Shown: positions 9,025-16,797 of the stretch, piece after piece
Layout: every line of letters starts with the position of its first letter
How positions within the stretch are numbered: the first letter of the stretch is position 1
Origin: Curtobacterium citreum
GTDB taxonomy: Bacteria; Actinomycetota; Actinomycetes; Actinomycetales; Microbacteriaceae
Direction of reading: 5' to 3'
Assembly (NCBI RefSeq): GCF_006715175.1
Contig: NZ_VFMQ01000001.1
Coordinates: 62,001-126,000 of the forward strand
DNA: 64,000 bases
The notes under the pieces: generated by a model
Told to the model about the DNA's origin: nothing
What the model saw: the letters and a program-made list of their open reading frames with translations, nothing else
The model's database searches: none
Made by a program: the position numbers and the translations under genes

Positions 9025-10716
9025 TCATCGGGCGAGTGCTTCTGCGAGTGGTCCGAGGGCGAGGACCGGGAAGTAGGTCAGGGCGGTGACGATCACCGCG
9101 ACGGCACCGAGCAGGCCGACGAACAGCGGTCGGTGCGTCGGCAGCGTGCCGCTGGTCTCGGGCACCTTGTCCTGGGCGGCGAGCGACCCGGCGAGCGCCA
9201 GGACGAGCGCGATCGGGATGAACCGACCGAGCAGCATCACGACGCCGAGCGCGGAGTTCATCCACGTCGTGTTCGCGGTCAGGCCGCCGAACGCCGAGCC
9301 GTTGTTGTTCGCGCCCGAGGTGAAGGCGTACAGCAGCTCGGACAGCCCGTGGTTGCCCGGGTTGAAGATGCTCGTGCCGAGGACCTGCTCACGGACGCCG
9401 GGGATCGCCAGGGACAGTCCGGTGCCGAGCAGCGCGAGGGTCGGCGTGACGAGGATGTAGAGCGCCGCGAAGGTCATCTCACGGGCACGGATCTTCTTGC
9501 CGAGGTACTCCGGGGTGCGTCCGACGAGCAGCCCACCGATGAACACCGTGATGACCGCGAGCACGAGCATGCCGTACAGGCCGGAGCCCACGCCGCCGGG
9601 GCTGATCTCGCCGAGCATCATGTTGAGGAGCGCCATCATGCCGCCGATCGGCGTGAAGCTGTCGAACATGCCGCTCACGGCGCCCGTCGACGTGGCGGTG
9701 GAGGTCGTCCCGAAGAGGGTCGTGCCGAGGATGCCGAAGCGCATCTCCTTGCCCTCCATCGCGGCACCGGCCGCCTGGGTCGCGGTCCCGCCGCCGGCGA
9801 GCTCGGCGATCGACATCACCGAGAGCGACACGAGGAAGATCGCGCCCATCACGGCGAGGATCGCGTAGCCCTGGCGGTCGTCGCCCACCAGTCGCCCGAA
9901 GGTGCGCGGCAGCGAGAAGGGGATGACGAGCATGAGGAAGACCTCGACGAGGCTCGTCCACGCCTGCGGGTTCTCGAACGGGTGCGCCGAGTTCGCGTTG
10001 AAGTAGCCGCCACCGTTCGTGCCGAGCTCCTTGATCGCCTCCTGCGACGCGACGAAGCCGTCCGGGATGTGCTGCGTGCCTCCGGCGAGGGTGGTGACGT
10101 CGATCCCGGAACCCCAGGACTGCACGACGCCGCCCGCGATGAGCACGATCGCGAACACGAACGCGCCGGGCAGCAGCAGGCGACCGGTGCCGCGCACCAC
10201 GTCGACCCAGACGTTGCCGAGCGTGCCCGACTTCCGGCGGGCGAACCCGCGGACCAGGGCGACGGCGACCGCGAGGCCGACCGCTGCGGACAGGAAGTTC
10301 TGCACCGCGAGGCCCGCCATCTGCACCGAGAAGCCGAGGGTGGCCTCGGGTGAGTAGGACTGCCAGTTCGTGTTCGTGACGAAGGACGCCGCCGTGTTGA
10401 AGGCGAGCGACGGCCCGACGTTCGGCAGCCCGAGGTCGCCCGGCAGCACGACCTGGATGCGCTGCAGCAGGTAGACGACGAACACCCCGACGACGCTGAA
10501 GAGCAGCACGCCGCGCAGGTACGCGGGCCAGGACTGCTCGGCGTCGGGGTCGACCCCGATCACCCGGTACACCCCGCGCTCGACGCGGGTGTGCTTCGTC
10601 GGGGTGTACACGTGCGCCATCCAGTCGCCGACCGGACGGTAGGCGACGACGAGGAGCAGGACGAGGGTCGCGACCTGGGCGATGCCGGCCCACGTGTCGA
10701 CCGTGGAGCCCGCCAT
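9025..10716 (-). CDS. kdpA: KdpA, potassium-binding channel subunit
   Basis: 563-residue, about ten-helix membrane protein that selects and translocates potassium. The family selectivity-filter region [17 protein letters not shown] and the repeated pore-loop segments ([26 protein letters not shown]) are present. The ATG at 10716 overlaps the kdpF stop by one base (TGATG), which indicates translational coupling. Confidence 0.95.
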   Translation of the reverse strand: MAGSTVDTWAGIAQVATLVLLLVVAYRPVGDWMAHVYTPTKHTRVERGVYRVIGVDPDAEQSWPAYLRGVLLFSVVGVFVVYLLQRIQVVLPGDLGLPNVGPSLAFNTAASFVTNTNWQSYSPEATLGFSVQMAGLAVQNFLSAAVGLAVAVALVRGFARRKSGTLGNVWVDVVRGTGRLLLPGAFVFAIVLIAGGVVQSWGSGIDVTTLAGGTQHIPDGFVASQEAIKELGTNGGGYFNANSAHPFENPQAWTSLVEVFLMLVIPFSLPRTFGRLVGDDRQGYAILAVMGAIFLVSLSVMSIAELAGGGTATQAAGAAMEGKEMRFGILGTTLFGTTSTATSTGAVSGMFDSFTPIGGMMALLNMMLGEISPGGVGSGLYGMLVLAVITVFIGGLLVGRTPEYLGKKIRAREMTFAALYILVTPTLALLGTGLSLAIPGVREQVLGTSIFNPGNHGLSELLYAFTSGANNNGSAFGGLTANTTWMNSALGVVMLLGRFIPIALVLALAGSLAAQDKVPETSGTLPTHRPLFVGLLGAVAVIVTALTYFPVLALGPLAEALAR

Positions 10717-10805
10717 CAGAAGCGCTCCGGGTGGACCAGGGCCCACACCAGGTAGACGACCGATGCGATGCCGAGGACGGCTGCGGCGATGGTGACGACG
10801 ATCAC
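10716..10805 (-). CDS. kdpF: KdpF small subunit
   Basis: 29-residue single-helix peptide, VIVVTIAAAVLGIASVVYLV followed by WALVHPERF. The ending LVHPERF is the family signature (LxxPExF). It starts with GTG at 10805, overlapping the preceding small ORF by 4 nt (GTGA), and ends in the first base of kdpA's ATG. It stabilises the Kdp complex. Confidence 0.9.
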   Translation of the reverse strand: MIVVTIAAAVLGIASVVYLVWALVHPERF

Positions 10806-10885
10806 AGCCGCTCCACCCCCTTGGCGATGAGTGCCACCACGCCGAACACGGCGAGGACACCGGCGACGACGAAGACGTCGAACAC
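10802..10885 (-). CDS. 27-residue membrane peptide heading the kdp operon
   Basis: Minus-strand GTG at 10885 opens a 27-residue frame: one hydrophobic helix (VFVVAGVLAVFGVVALIAKG) followed by the basic end VERL. A TGGAG site lies about 6 nt before the GTG, and the stop overlaps the kdpF GTG by 4 nt, the same coupling used elsewhere in the operon. I recall similar unnamed peptides with an AKGVERL ending before kdpF in other actinobacteria. Either an extra Kdp micro-subunit or a leader peptide; the coupling argues it is really translated. Confidence 0.7.
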   Translation of the reverse strand: MFDVFVVAGVLAVFGVVALIAKGVERL

Positions 10886-10930
10886 GAGGGACTCCAGGGT
10901 TGCTGCGGGGTCCGAGCCGGGCGGTTCGGG

Positions 10931-10950
10931 CCGCACCACGTGTGGTGCGG
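10931..10950. promoter_or_regulatory. 9-2-9 inverted repeat upstream of kdp
   Basis: CCGCACCAC-GT-GTGGTGCGG, perfect 9-bp arms with a 2-bp centre, about 45 bp upstream of the first kdp-operon start codon. The geometry suits a dimeric regulator. KdpE is the natural candidate, but the sequence does not resemble the E. coli KdpE site, so the assignment is open. Confidence 0.5.
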
Positions 10951-11073
10951 AACCGATGCTGGATCCGGTGACGCGCCTCCAGGTCGGTCCTAACGGGATC
11001 CTGACGGCCTGCTGACGGACGCATGCGCCGCCCTAACGCCCGTCGCGGCGCGAGCCGCGGTGGTTCCCCCCCG
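10951..11073. other. intergenic region between divergent kdp and abi
   Basis: The 305 bp between the kdp leader peptide and the abi TTG holds no gene. It contains the kdp-side palindrome, a small hairpin with a GNRA-type GCGA loop (11044-11059, CGCGGC/GCCGCG), and the abi promoter and terminator-like RNA, which are listed separately. Confidence 0.5.
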
Positions 11074-11102
11074 TTGCCGAGGTGGAGCCGCGCTGGTACC
11101 GT
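11074..11102 (+). promoter_or_regulatory. promoter for the abi leader RNA
   Basis: TTGCCG (11074-11079), exactly 17 bp, then TACCGT (11097-11102). With the 6-nt spacing seen at other promoters here, transcription would start at the A at 11109, only 6 nt before the terminator-like hairpin. Confidence 0.55.
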
Positions 11103-11108
11103 TGCAGC

Positions 11109-11150
11109 ATCATGATCGGCCCGCTCGCCTCACGGCTCGGGCCGATTTTC
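11109..11150 (+). ncRNA. candidate short RNA ending in an intrinsic terminator, ahead of the abi gene
   Basis: From the predicted start at 11109 the RNA would be about 42 nt and almost wholly a hairpin: 9-bp arms ATCGGCCCG (11115-11123) and CGGGCCGAT (11138-11146), an inner GCC/GGC pair closing a TCAC loop, then TTTTC. A T-run is rare in this GC-rich window, and the pattern works only for plus-strand transcription, that is, in the leader of the Abi_2 gene. Abi_2/AbiF genes are known to be stably associated with a structured RNA, and type III toxin-antitoxin loci use promoter, RNA antitoxin, terminator, toxin order. By that analogy this RNA may be the antitoxin. I cannot test the fold or match to the Rfam abiF family. 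Confidence 0.45.
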
Positions 11151-11190
11151 TCGTACCGGGGGAGACGAGCTGCCGTACACGAAGCCGTGG

Positions 11191-12165
11191 TTGTCGATCG
11201 ACGACCAGATCGCGACCCTGCGCGGACGCGGGCTCTCGATCGCTGACCCGGACCGCGCGGCGGCCGTCCTCGCCGAGGTCGGCTACTACCGACTGACGGG
11301 CTACCTCTACCCGTTCCGCGTGTCCCGCAGTGTGACCGACGAACACGGACGCGCGGCGACACTCGTCGAGGAGCGGTTCCGTCCGACGGCGGCTTTCGAC
11401 GACGCGTGTGCGCTGATCGTCTTCGACCGCGCCCTGCGTCTGCTCGTGCTCGAGGCGGTGGAGCGGGTGGAGGTCGCGGTCCGCACCCGGCTGGCGCACG
11501 TCCTCGGCCGGGTCGCACCGTTCGCGCACGAAGACCGGTCGGTCTTCAGCACGGCCTTCACCGCACCACGTCCGGGCACTGACCCGCGCAGCGAACACCA
11601 GCGGTGGCTGGAACGGCTCGACGAACGATGCGCGCGGTCGGACGAGTCGTTCGTCGCGCACTTCCGCGAGCGGTACGACGGCCACATGCCGATCTGGGTC
11701 GTCGTGGAGCTGCTCGAACTGGGGCAGGTGTGCCGCCTGTACAGCGGTCTCCGGAACGACCTCGCCACCGAGGTCGCGGCGGCGTTCTCGGTGCCGACCA
11801 AGCAACTGATGCGGAGCTGGCTCGCGTCCGTGAACTACGTCCGGAACGTCGCGGCGCACCACGCCCGGCTGTTCAACCGCAAGCTCGTCGCCGCACCGAA
11901 ACGACCGAATGCGACGCAGGTCCCCACACTCGCGCACCTCGGATCCGGAGCCGCACCCAAGCGGTTCGGGGTCTACGAGGTCCTCGCGGTGCTCGCGCAC
12001 CTGCTCGAGTCCGTCCCGTCCGACGGTGACTGGCAGCGGCGCACCGCGGCGCTGCTGGCTGACTTCCCGCAGATCGACGGCATCGACGTCCGGTCGACCG
12101 GTGCCGACCCGGCCTGGCTCAGCGAACCGCTTTGGAACGGCCCTCGGCGATCAGGGACGAACTGA
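11191..12165 (+). CDS. Abi_2 (AbiD/AbiF-like) HEPN abortive-infection protein
   Basis: 324-residue phage-defence toxin candidate of the Abi_2 family, which shares a HEPN fold with Cas13 nucleases. Seen: the N-terminal SIDDQIATLRGRGLSI, GYYRLTGYLYPFR, the central helix VFDRALRLLVLEAVERVEVAVR, and RNVAAHHARLFNR, where R218-x4-H223 matches the HEPN RNase motif. The listed start is TTG. The frame stays open upstream through LPYTKPW, which family members normally have, and a strong GGGGGAGA site precedes an in-frame CTG at 11170, so the true start may be that CTG. A terminator-like RNA lies in the leader. The last 15 nt overlap the convergent WYL regulator gene. Probably an RNase that arrests growth on infection; the target is unknown. 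Confidence 0.85.
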   Translation: MSIDDQIATLRGRGLSIADPDRAAAVLAEVGYYRLTGYLYPFRVSRSVTDEHGRAATLVEERFRPTAAFDDACALIVFDRALRLLVLEAVERVEVAVRTRLAHVLGRVAPFAHEDRSVFSTAFTAPRPGTDPRSEHQRWLERLDERCARSDESFVAHFRERYDGHMPIWVVVELLELGQVCRLYSGLRNDLATEVAAAFSVPTKQLMRSWLASVNYVRNVAAHHARLFNRKLVAAPKRPNATQVPTLAHLGSGAAPKRFGVYEVLAVLAHLLESVPSDGDWQRRTAALLADFPQIDGIDVRSTGADPAWLSEPLWNGPRRSGTN

Positions 12166-13119
12166 CGGGGGTCGATCGCCGACGGCCTCCTGCAGCCGAC
12201 CCGCGAGCGCGGCGACCGCGTCGCGCAGCGCGTCCGGCCCCTCGACCTGGAAGGGCACGGTGGACGCGGCGAACGCACCCGCGAGTCCGTCCCAGGACCA
12301 CGACCCGCGGGTGACCCGGCTGCGGCCGTCACCGAGCGCCTCGACGACGGCGTCCTCCGGCAGGAACGGGGCGATCCGCGCCGCGTCCTCGGCGCGCACC
12401 AGCACGGAACCCGTGCACGGCCAGACGTCGTCGCGGTCCGAGCCCCGGAACCGCGCCGACACGAACGCGGCGGCGTCCCCGCCCGGCACCGGACGCGGGG
12501 TGAACGGGAGTCGGGTCGGCATCCGCGGCGCGATCCGGTCGACGCGGTAGGTCCGCCAGTCGTCGCGCTCGGGCTCCCACGCGAGCAGGTACCAGCGGCC
12601 ACTCCGCGCGACGACCGCGTGCGGCTCGACCCGGTGCAGGGTGTCGCGCTCGCCGTAGCCGAAGCGCAGGACCTCGTGGCGGTGCACGGCGGCGCTCACG
12701 GCGACCAGCACCTCCGGGTCCGCACGCGTCGTGCCGGGTGCGGTGACGGCGTCGACGAGGTCCACACGGTTCCGGAGGTGCTCCGGCATGACCTGTCGGA
12801 CGGTGGTGAGCGCACGGGCGGCGGCCTCGGCGATGTCGGCGCCGGACGCGGGCGCCACGGCGAGGGCGAGGGCGACCGCGACGGCCTGCTCGTCGTCGAA
12901 GAGCAGCGGCGGCAGGTCGGACCCGGCGCCCAGGCGGTACCCGCCCGCCGGCCCGCGCACGGCCTCGACCCGGTAGCCGAGGTCGCGGAGCCGGTCGACG
13001 TCGCGGCGCAGGGTCCGCGGGCTGACGGCCAGTCGGGTCGCGAGTTCGTCGCCCTGCCACTCGCGGTGCACCTGCAGCAGGGAGAGCAGCGCGAGCATGC
13101 GCGAGGACGGATCGGCCAT
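12151..13119 (-). CDS. WYL-domain helix-turn-helix regulator (YafY family)
   Basis: 322-residue transcription factor. The N-terminal HTH_11 helix-turn-helix (GDELATRLAVSPRTLRRDVDRLRDLG, residues 25-50) is followed by the linker VRGPAGGYRLG and the central WYL module (VEPHAVVARSGRWYLLAWEPERDDWRTYRVDRI), then a WCX-like C-terminus. WYL domains sense small ligands or nucleic acids. It is divergent from a VOC-family gene 62 bp away, a pairing common in actinobacteria, so it probably controls that gene and itself. The ATG at 13119 is chosen; an in-frame ATG at 13131 is also possible. Confidence 0.85.
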   Translation of the reverse strand: MADPSSRMLALLSLLQVHREWQGDELATRLAVSPRTLRRDVDRLRDLGYRVEAVRGPAGGYRLGAGSDLPPLLFDDEQAVAVALALAVAPASGADIAEAAARALTTVRQVMPEHLRNRVDLVDAVTAPGTTRADPEVLVAVSAAVHRHEVLRFGYGERDTLHRVEPHAVVARSGRWYLLAWEPERDDWRTYRVDRIAPRMPTRLPFTPRPVPGGDAAAFVSARFRGSDRDDVWPCTGSVLVRAEDAARIAPFLPEDAVVEALGDGRSRVTRGSWSWDGLAGAFAASTVPFQVEGPDALRDAVAALAGRLQEAVGDRPPSVRP

Positions 13120-13181
13120 GTCCACGATCATGCCCCGAGAAGCGGTCACGATCTGACCGCAATGCCCGACATCCTCGTCCC

Positions 13182-13601
13182 ATGAGCATCGAGATCACGA
13201 CCCACATCAACTTCGACGGACAGGCCCGCGAGGCCCTCGACTTCTGGGCGGCTGCCTTCGGCGGCACCGTGCAGGCGACCACCTACGGCCAGATGGGCGC
13301 GTCGCAGGACCCGGCCTGGGCCGACCGGATCGTCTTCGGACAGGTCACCACCGAGGCCGGCTTCCGCATCATGGCGTTCGACGTCTGGCCGGACCAGCCG
13401 TACGACCAGGGCACGAACGGCTTCTACGTCTTCGTGCACGGCGACGACGCGGACGAGGTCACCCGGTACTGGGACGGGCTGTCCGATGGCGCCGAGGTGC
13501 GGCAGCCGCTCGGGCCGTCGCCGTGGGCGCCGCTCGCCGGTCAGCTGCGCGACCGGTTCGGGGTCGTGTGGCAGCTGGACGTGGCGGCGCTGCAGGGCTG
13601 A
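13182..13601 (+). CDS. VOC-family (PhnB-like) protein
   Basis: 139-residue protein of the vicinal-oxygen-chelate fold (glyoxalase/PhnB group). The paired beta-alpha-beta modules are visible: THINFDGQAREALDFWAAAFGG at the start and FYVFVHGDDADEVTRYWDGL in the second half, ending DRFGVVWQLDV. The group includes metal-dependent isomerases and drug-binding proteins; no catalytic assignment is possible here. Divergent from the WYL regulator. Confidence 0.8.
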   Translation: MSIEITTHINFDGQAREALDFWAAAFGGTVQATTYGQMGASQDPAWADRIVFGQVTTEAGFRIMAFDVWPDQPYDQGTNGFYVFVHGDDADEVTRYWDGLSDGAEVRQPLGPSPWAPLAGQLRDRFGVVWQLDVAALQG

Positions 13602-13622
13602 GGCACGGCGCGGGTGCGTCGG

Positions 13623-13650
13623 CGCTGCCGCGTCAGCGCTGCCGCGTCAG
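13623..13650. repeat. 14-bp tandem duplication
   Basis: CGCTGCCGCGTCAG occurs twice head to tail (13623-13636 and 13637-13650), directly before the long hairpin. Confidence 0.7.
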
Positions 13651-13659
13651 CCTCGTCGA

Positions 13660-13711
13660 TGGAGCAGGAGACGTCGGGTCCGTCCCGGGCGACCCGACGT
13701 CTTCTGCTCCA
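13660..13711. terminator. long palindrome, GACGTC family copy 1
   Basis: Arms of 21 bp with one G/T mismatch (left TGGAGCAGGAGACGTCGGGT..., right ...CCCGACGTCTTCTGCTCCA) around a 10-nt loop, between convergent genes. The arm core AGACGTCGGGTC and its complement recur in the palindrome at 37660-37714, so it is a dispersed element as well as a likely terminator. Confidence 0.75.
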
Positions 13712-13747
13712 CGAACGCACGGGCACCGCACCAGACGCGCGGCGCCC

Positions 13748-14566
13748 TCAGCCCACCGGCGTCCAGGTACTCACCGTCACCGCCGCCGTGACGGTCGCCG
13801 ACCCGAAGGTCCGCTCCGGGTCCACGTGGTGGTGACTCGGCCCCATGTGCACCACGTCGTGCACGTCCTCCGCGGTCAGCTCCATCGTCCACGTCAGGTC
13901 GTTCGAGCTCCGCAGCACGAACGACGGCGTCAGCGAGTCGTGCAGCCGCCGCTCCTTCTCCGGGTCCACCGCGATCGTCGCCTCGGCGAGCTCCGCCAGG
14001 TGGCCGGTCCGCGGGGTCACCACCGCCAGGGCCCCCGCCGGGTGCAGCACCCGCGCGTACTCCCGCTGGTTGCGTGGCGCGAAGACGTCCAGCACGACCG
14101 CGGCCACGTCGTCGACGGCCGGGAGGCGCTCGGTCACGTCCGCGACGACGGCTCCCGCCCGCGGGTGGATGCGCGCGGCACGACGGATCGCCACGGCGGA
14201 CAGGTCCAGCGCGACGCCGAGGCGGTCGGCCGCGGCCCCGGTCTCGAGGGCGTGGGCCAGGTACGTGCCGGGCCCGGACCCGACGTCGAGCACGACGCCG
14301 GGCGCCGTCGTCTCGGCGACCACCGCGGCGAGCGCCCGCTCCACCGGGGCGTAGTGCCCGCGGCCGAGGAAGCGCAGCCGGGCGTCGACCATCGCGGGCG
14401 TGTCCGCGGTCAGTGCGCGGCGCTTCGCGGGCAGCAGCGTCAGGTGGCCCTGCTTCGCCTCGTCGTACCGGTGTCCGGTCGTGCAGCCCACCGAGCCGTC
14501 GGCGACGCGGGCGAGCGGCTCGGCGCAGACGGGGCAGGCGAGCACGGGGAGCAGGTCGTCGCGCAC
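13748..14566 (-). CDS. RlmA-type 23S rRNA (guanine) methyltransferase
   Basis: 272-residue SAM-dependent methyltransferase. An N-terminal zinc ribbon (LACPVCAEPL ... CTTGHRYDEAKQGHL; three Cys and a His) is followed by MVDARLRFLGRGHY, SAM motif I VLDVGSGPGTYLAHAL and VFAPRNQREYARVLHPAG, the RlmA/RlmAII order (methylating 23S rRNA helix-35 guanines; some relatives give macrolide or tylosin resistance). The start is GTG 14566 or 14572; the -10 side of the divergent SDR gene lies immediately beyond. Confidence 0.8.
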   Translation of the reverse strand: MRDDLLPVLACPVCAEPLARVADGSVGCTTGHRYDEAKQGHLTLLPAKRRALTADTPAMVDARLRFLGRGHYAPVERALAAVVAETTAPGVVLDVGSGPGTYLAHALETGAAADRLGVALDLSAVAIRRAARIHPRAGAVVADVTERLPAVDDVAAVVLDVFAPRNQREYARVLHPAGALAVVTPRTGHLAELAEATIAVDPEKERRLHDSLTPSFVLRSSNDLTWTMELTAEDVHDVVHMGPSHHHVDPERTFGSATVTAAVTVSTWTPVG

Positions 14567-14601
14567 CCCCACAGCGTACGCAGCCTCGCTACCCTGGCCC
14601 G

Positions 14602-15357
14602 ATGTCGCTCGAGCAGCTCTTCGGTCTGGACGGACGTCGCACCCTGGTGACCGGCGGGAGCTCCGGCATCGGGCGGGCGATCGCGGAGGCACTGGCGGAC
14701 GCCGGGGCGCACGTCGTGGTCGCAGCCCGGACACGCTCCACCATCGACGAGACCGTCGCCGCGATCGAGCACGCGGGCGGATCCGCCACGGGTCTCGTCG
14801 CGGACCTGTCGACCCGGGGCGGCGCCCACGCCCTGGCCGATGCCGTCGGTGAGGTCGACGTCCTGGTCAACTCGGCGGGGGTCAACCTGCGCCCGCCGAT
14901 GCCGGAGCTCGACGAGGCCACCTGGGACGCGACGATGGCCGTGAACCTGGATGCACCGTTCGTCCTCGGGCAGCGGCTCGCGCCGGGCATGGCGGCACGC
15001 GGGTACGGCCGGATCATCGGCATCAGCTCGCAGCAGGCCCACCGACCGTTCGCCGCGAGCGGCGCGTACGGGGTCTCCAAGGCCGCCCTGGAGGCGCTGG
15101 TCCGGTCGCAGGCAGAGGCCTGGTCGGGCCGTGGGGTCACCGCCAACGTCCTGGTGCCGGGTTTCGTGCAGACCGCGCTGAACCGACGGCTCTCCGCCGA
15201 TCCGGAACGGGTCGCCGCGCTCGCGGCCCGCACGCTCGTCGGCCGGAACGGCGAGGCCTCGGACTTCGCGGCCGCGGCGGTCTTCCTCGCCGGGCCCGGG
15301 TCCGCCTACGTCACGGGACAGTCGATCGCGGTCGACGGCGGGTTCTCGGTGCACTGA
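14602..15357 (+). CDS. SDR-family oxidoreductase
   Basis: 251-residue classical short-chain dehydrogenase: cofactor loop TGGSSGIG (residues 18-25), NSAGV, the catalytic Ser in IGISSQQ and the YxxxK pair YGVSK, ending with the usual VTGQSIAVDGG. It resembles gluconate 5-dehydrogenase-like enzymes, but the substrate cannot be read from sequence. A promoter box TACCCT (14590-14595) ends 6 nt before the ATG and no ribosome binding site is present, so the mRNA is probably leaderless. Confidence 0.85.
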   Translation: MSLEQLFGLDGRRTLVTGGSSGIGRAIAEALADAGAHVVVAARTRSTIDETVAAIEHAGGSATGLVADLSTRGGAHALADAVGEVDVLVNSAGVNLRPPMPELDEATWDATMAVNLDAPFVLGQRLAPGMAARGYGRIIGISSQQAHRPFAASGAYGVSKAALEALVRSQAEAWSGRGVTANVLVPGFVQTALNRRLSADPERVAALAARTLVGRNGEASDFAAAAVFLAGPGSAYVTGQSIAVDGGFSVH

Positions 15358-15382
15358 GGCGACGGCTCGGTAGCGTCGGTCC

Positions 15383-15994
15383 ATGGCCGTCATCCACCGC
15401 GCGACACTCCGACCGTCCAAGGCCGAGGCCCTCGCCGCCTGGCTCCCGGCCCAGCCGTGGAGCGGCCTGACGGCGGGCGATCCCGTCGAGGTCGTGACGC
15501 GCTTCCGCTTCGACGACCCCGCGGGCGAGGTCGGCGTCGAGGTGCTCCTCGTGCAGACCCCGGACGGCCGGCTCCTGCACACGCCGCTGACGTACCGCGG
15601 AGCGCCGCTCGACGCTGCTCGGGCGCACCTCGTCACCGAGATGGACCACTCCGTGCTCGGTCGCCGCTGGGTGTACGACGCCGCCGGTGACCCGGTCTAC
15701 GCCGACGTCGTGCGGCGCGCGATCGCGACGGGCGGCCACGAGGCCGAGCTCGAGCGCGCCGACGGCACCGGACACCTCGACAAGGAGGGAACGGCGCACG
15801 GCAGCGGCACGGCGGCGGTCTCCCCCACGGTGACGACGGTCGCGGCGCACACCGACGGCACCGAGACGACCGTCCGGACCGACCACGGCGACCTCGTGGT
15901 GCTCCGGGTCGTCGGTCTCCCGGTCCCAGAAGGCGAGACCTTGACCGCGGCGTGGGGCGACCGGCACGCGGTCGTCGCGGTGCTGCCCGCCTGA
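15383..15994 (+). CDS. maltokinase N-terminal cap-like (CG0192-type) protein
   Basis: 203-residue protein resembling the free-standing version of the N-terminal cap domain of actinobacterial maltokinase (MAVIHRATLRPSKAEALAAWLPAQ; RFDDPAGEVGVEVLLV; PLTYRGAPLD; MDHSVLGRRWVYD). There is no kinase domain. Role unknown; a carbohydrate-kinase partner is plausible from the family only. The -10 box TAGCGT ends 6 nt before the ATG (leaderless). Confidence 0.65.
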   Translation: MAVIHRATLRPSKAEALAAWLPAQPWSGLTAGDPVEVVTRFRFDDPAGEVGVEVLLVQTPDGRLLHTPLTYRGAPLDAARAHLVTEMDHSVLGRRWVYDAAGDPVYADVVRRAIATGGHEAELERADGTGHLDKEGTAHGSGTAAVSPTVTTVAAHTDGTETTVRTDHGDLVVLRVVGLPVPEGETLTAAWGDRHAVVAVLPA

Positions 15995-16076
15995 CCGACG
16001 TCGCGGACGCTCCCCGACCCCGCCGGCAACGTGCCCCGTTCGGGGGACTCCGAGGGAACCGGCGTCTGATTGCAAT

Positions 16077-16751
16077 GTGCAACTTCGACGGAGGTCCCCC
16101 TGGTCGGCGCTCCTGCCCGCCTCGGTGGTCGTCGCGACCGCGACGCAGGACCTCGAGGGGACCCTCGCCGACGACGAGGCGGCCGCGGTCGCAGGAGCGC
16201 TGCCCGCCCGCCGAGCGGAGTTCCTGACCGGACGGCTGCTCGCCCGCCGCGCCCTGGCGGCGACCGGGATCCGCGCGGGGACCCTGCCGGTCGCGCGGGA
16301 CGGCGCGCCCGTCTGGCCCGAGGGGGTCGTCGGCACGATCACGCACTGCACCGGACTCCGCGCGTGCGCCGTCGGACGCCGCGACGAGCACGCCGGCATC
16401 GGCATCGACGCGACCCCGGCGGCACCGCTGCCCGCGGGGGTGCTCGCACGCATCGCGGACCTGGACAGCACGCCGGTCACGGCCGGTCTGCGTGCGCTGC
16501 GCCGGATCGGGGTTGAGAGTCCGGACAGCGTGCTGCTCGCCGCGTCCGAAGCGGTCGCGAAGGCGCGGACCGCGGCGCACGGCGGCTGGTTCGGCATCGA
16601 CGGCGCAACCGTCGAGCTGCACCGGGACGGCAGCTTCACCGCGACCGAGCGCCGGGGGCCGGCGTTCACCGCGACGGGGCACTGGGCGGTTGACCGGGGG
16701 ACGGCGCTGGCGGGGGCGGCGCTGGCGGGGGCGGCGCTCCACGAGCGCTGA
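16077..16751 (+). CDS. 4'-phosphopantetheinyl transferase (EntD/Sfp type), divergent
   Basis: 224-residue enzyme expected to attach phosphopantetheine to a carrier-protein serine. Recognisable: the N-terminal LLPASVVVATA, RRAEFLTGRLLARRAL, PVWPEGVVGTITHC, GIDAT (D111) and SEAVAKA (E158, K162). Two usual signature positions differ: the acidic residue two after D111 is Thr113, and the Lys before E158 is Ser157. It sits 46 bp upstream of a carboxylic acid reductase, which needs exactly this activation, so that is the likely partner. The GTG start at 16077 lacks a good ribosome binding site; GGAGGT lies just inside the gene, so a slightly later start cannot be excluded. The 3' end holds a short repeat encoding AGAAL. 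Confidence 0.75.
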   Translation: MQLRRRSPWSALLPASVVVATATQDLEGTLADDEAAAVAGALPARRAEFLTGRLLARRALAATGIRAGTLPVARDGAPVWPEGVVGTITHCTGLRACAVGRRDEHAGIGIDATPAAPLPAGVLARIADLDSTPVTAGLRALRRIGVESPDSVLLAASEAVAKARTAAHGGWFGIDGATVELHRDGSFTATERRGPAFTATGHWAVDRGTALAGAALAGAALHER

Positions 16752-16797
16752 GACGGACGCGCAGGGGCGCGCCCGAGGAACGACGAAGGGACGAACG

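Noticed and set aside
9013..9028. kdpB start at 9028 or 9013
   Set aside because: Neither has a good ribosome binding site, while 8995 has AAGGA at 7 nt; kept as alternatives because 9028 overlaps the kdpA stop.
6830..9089. Two plus-strand frames of about 700 residues across kdpB
   Set aside because: Antisense shadows of kdpB, which has all P-type ATPase motifs.
11112..11240. ATG at 11112 as an alternative start of a protein before the Abi_2 gene
   Set aside because: It is out of frame with the Abi_2 gene, its first codons are the terminator-like hairpin, and the peptide is Arg-rich without features.
12151..12165. 15-nt overlap of the Abi_2 and WYL genes as a regulatory antisense region
   Set aside because: Short tail-to-tail overlaps are common in dense genomes and nothing else points to function.
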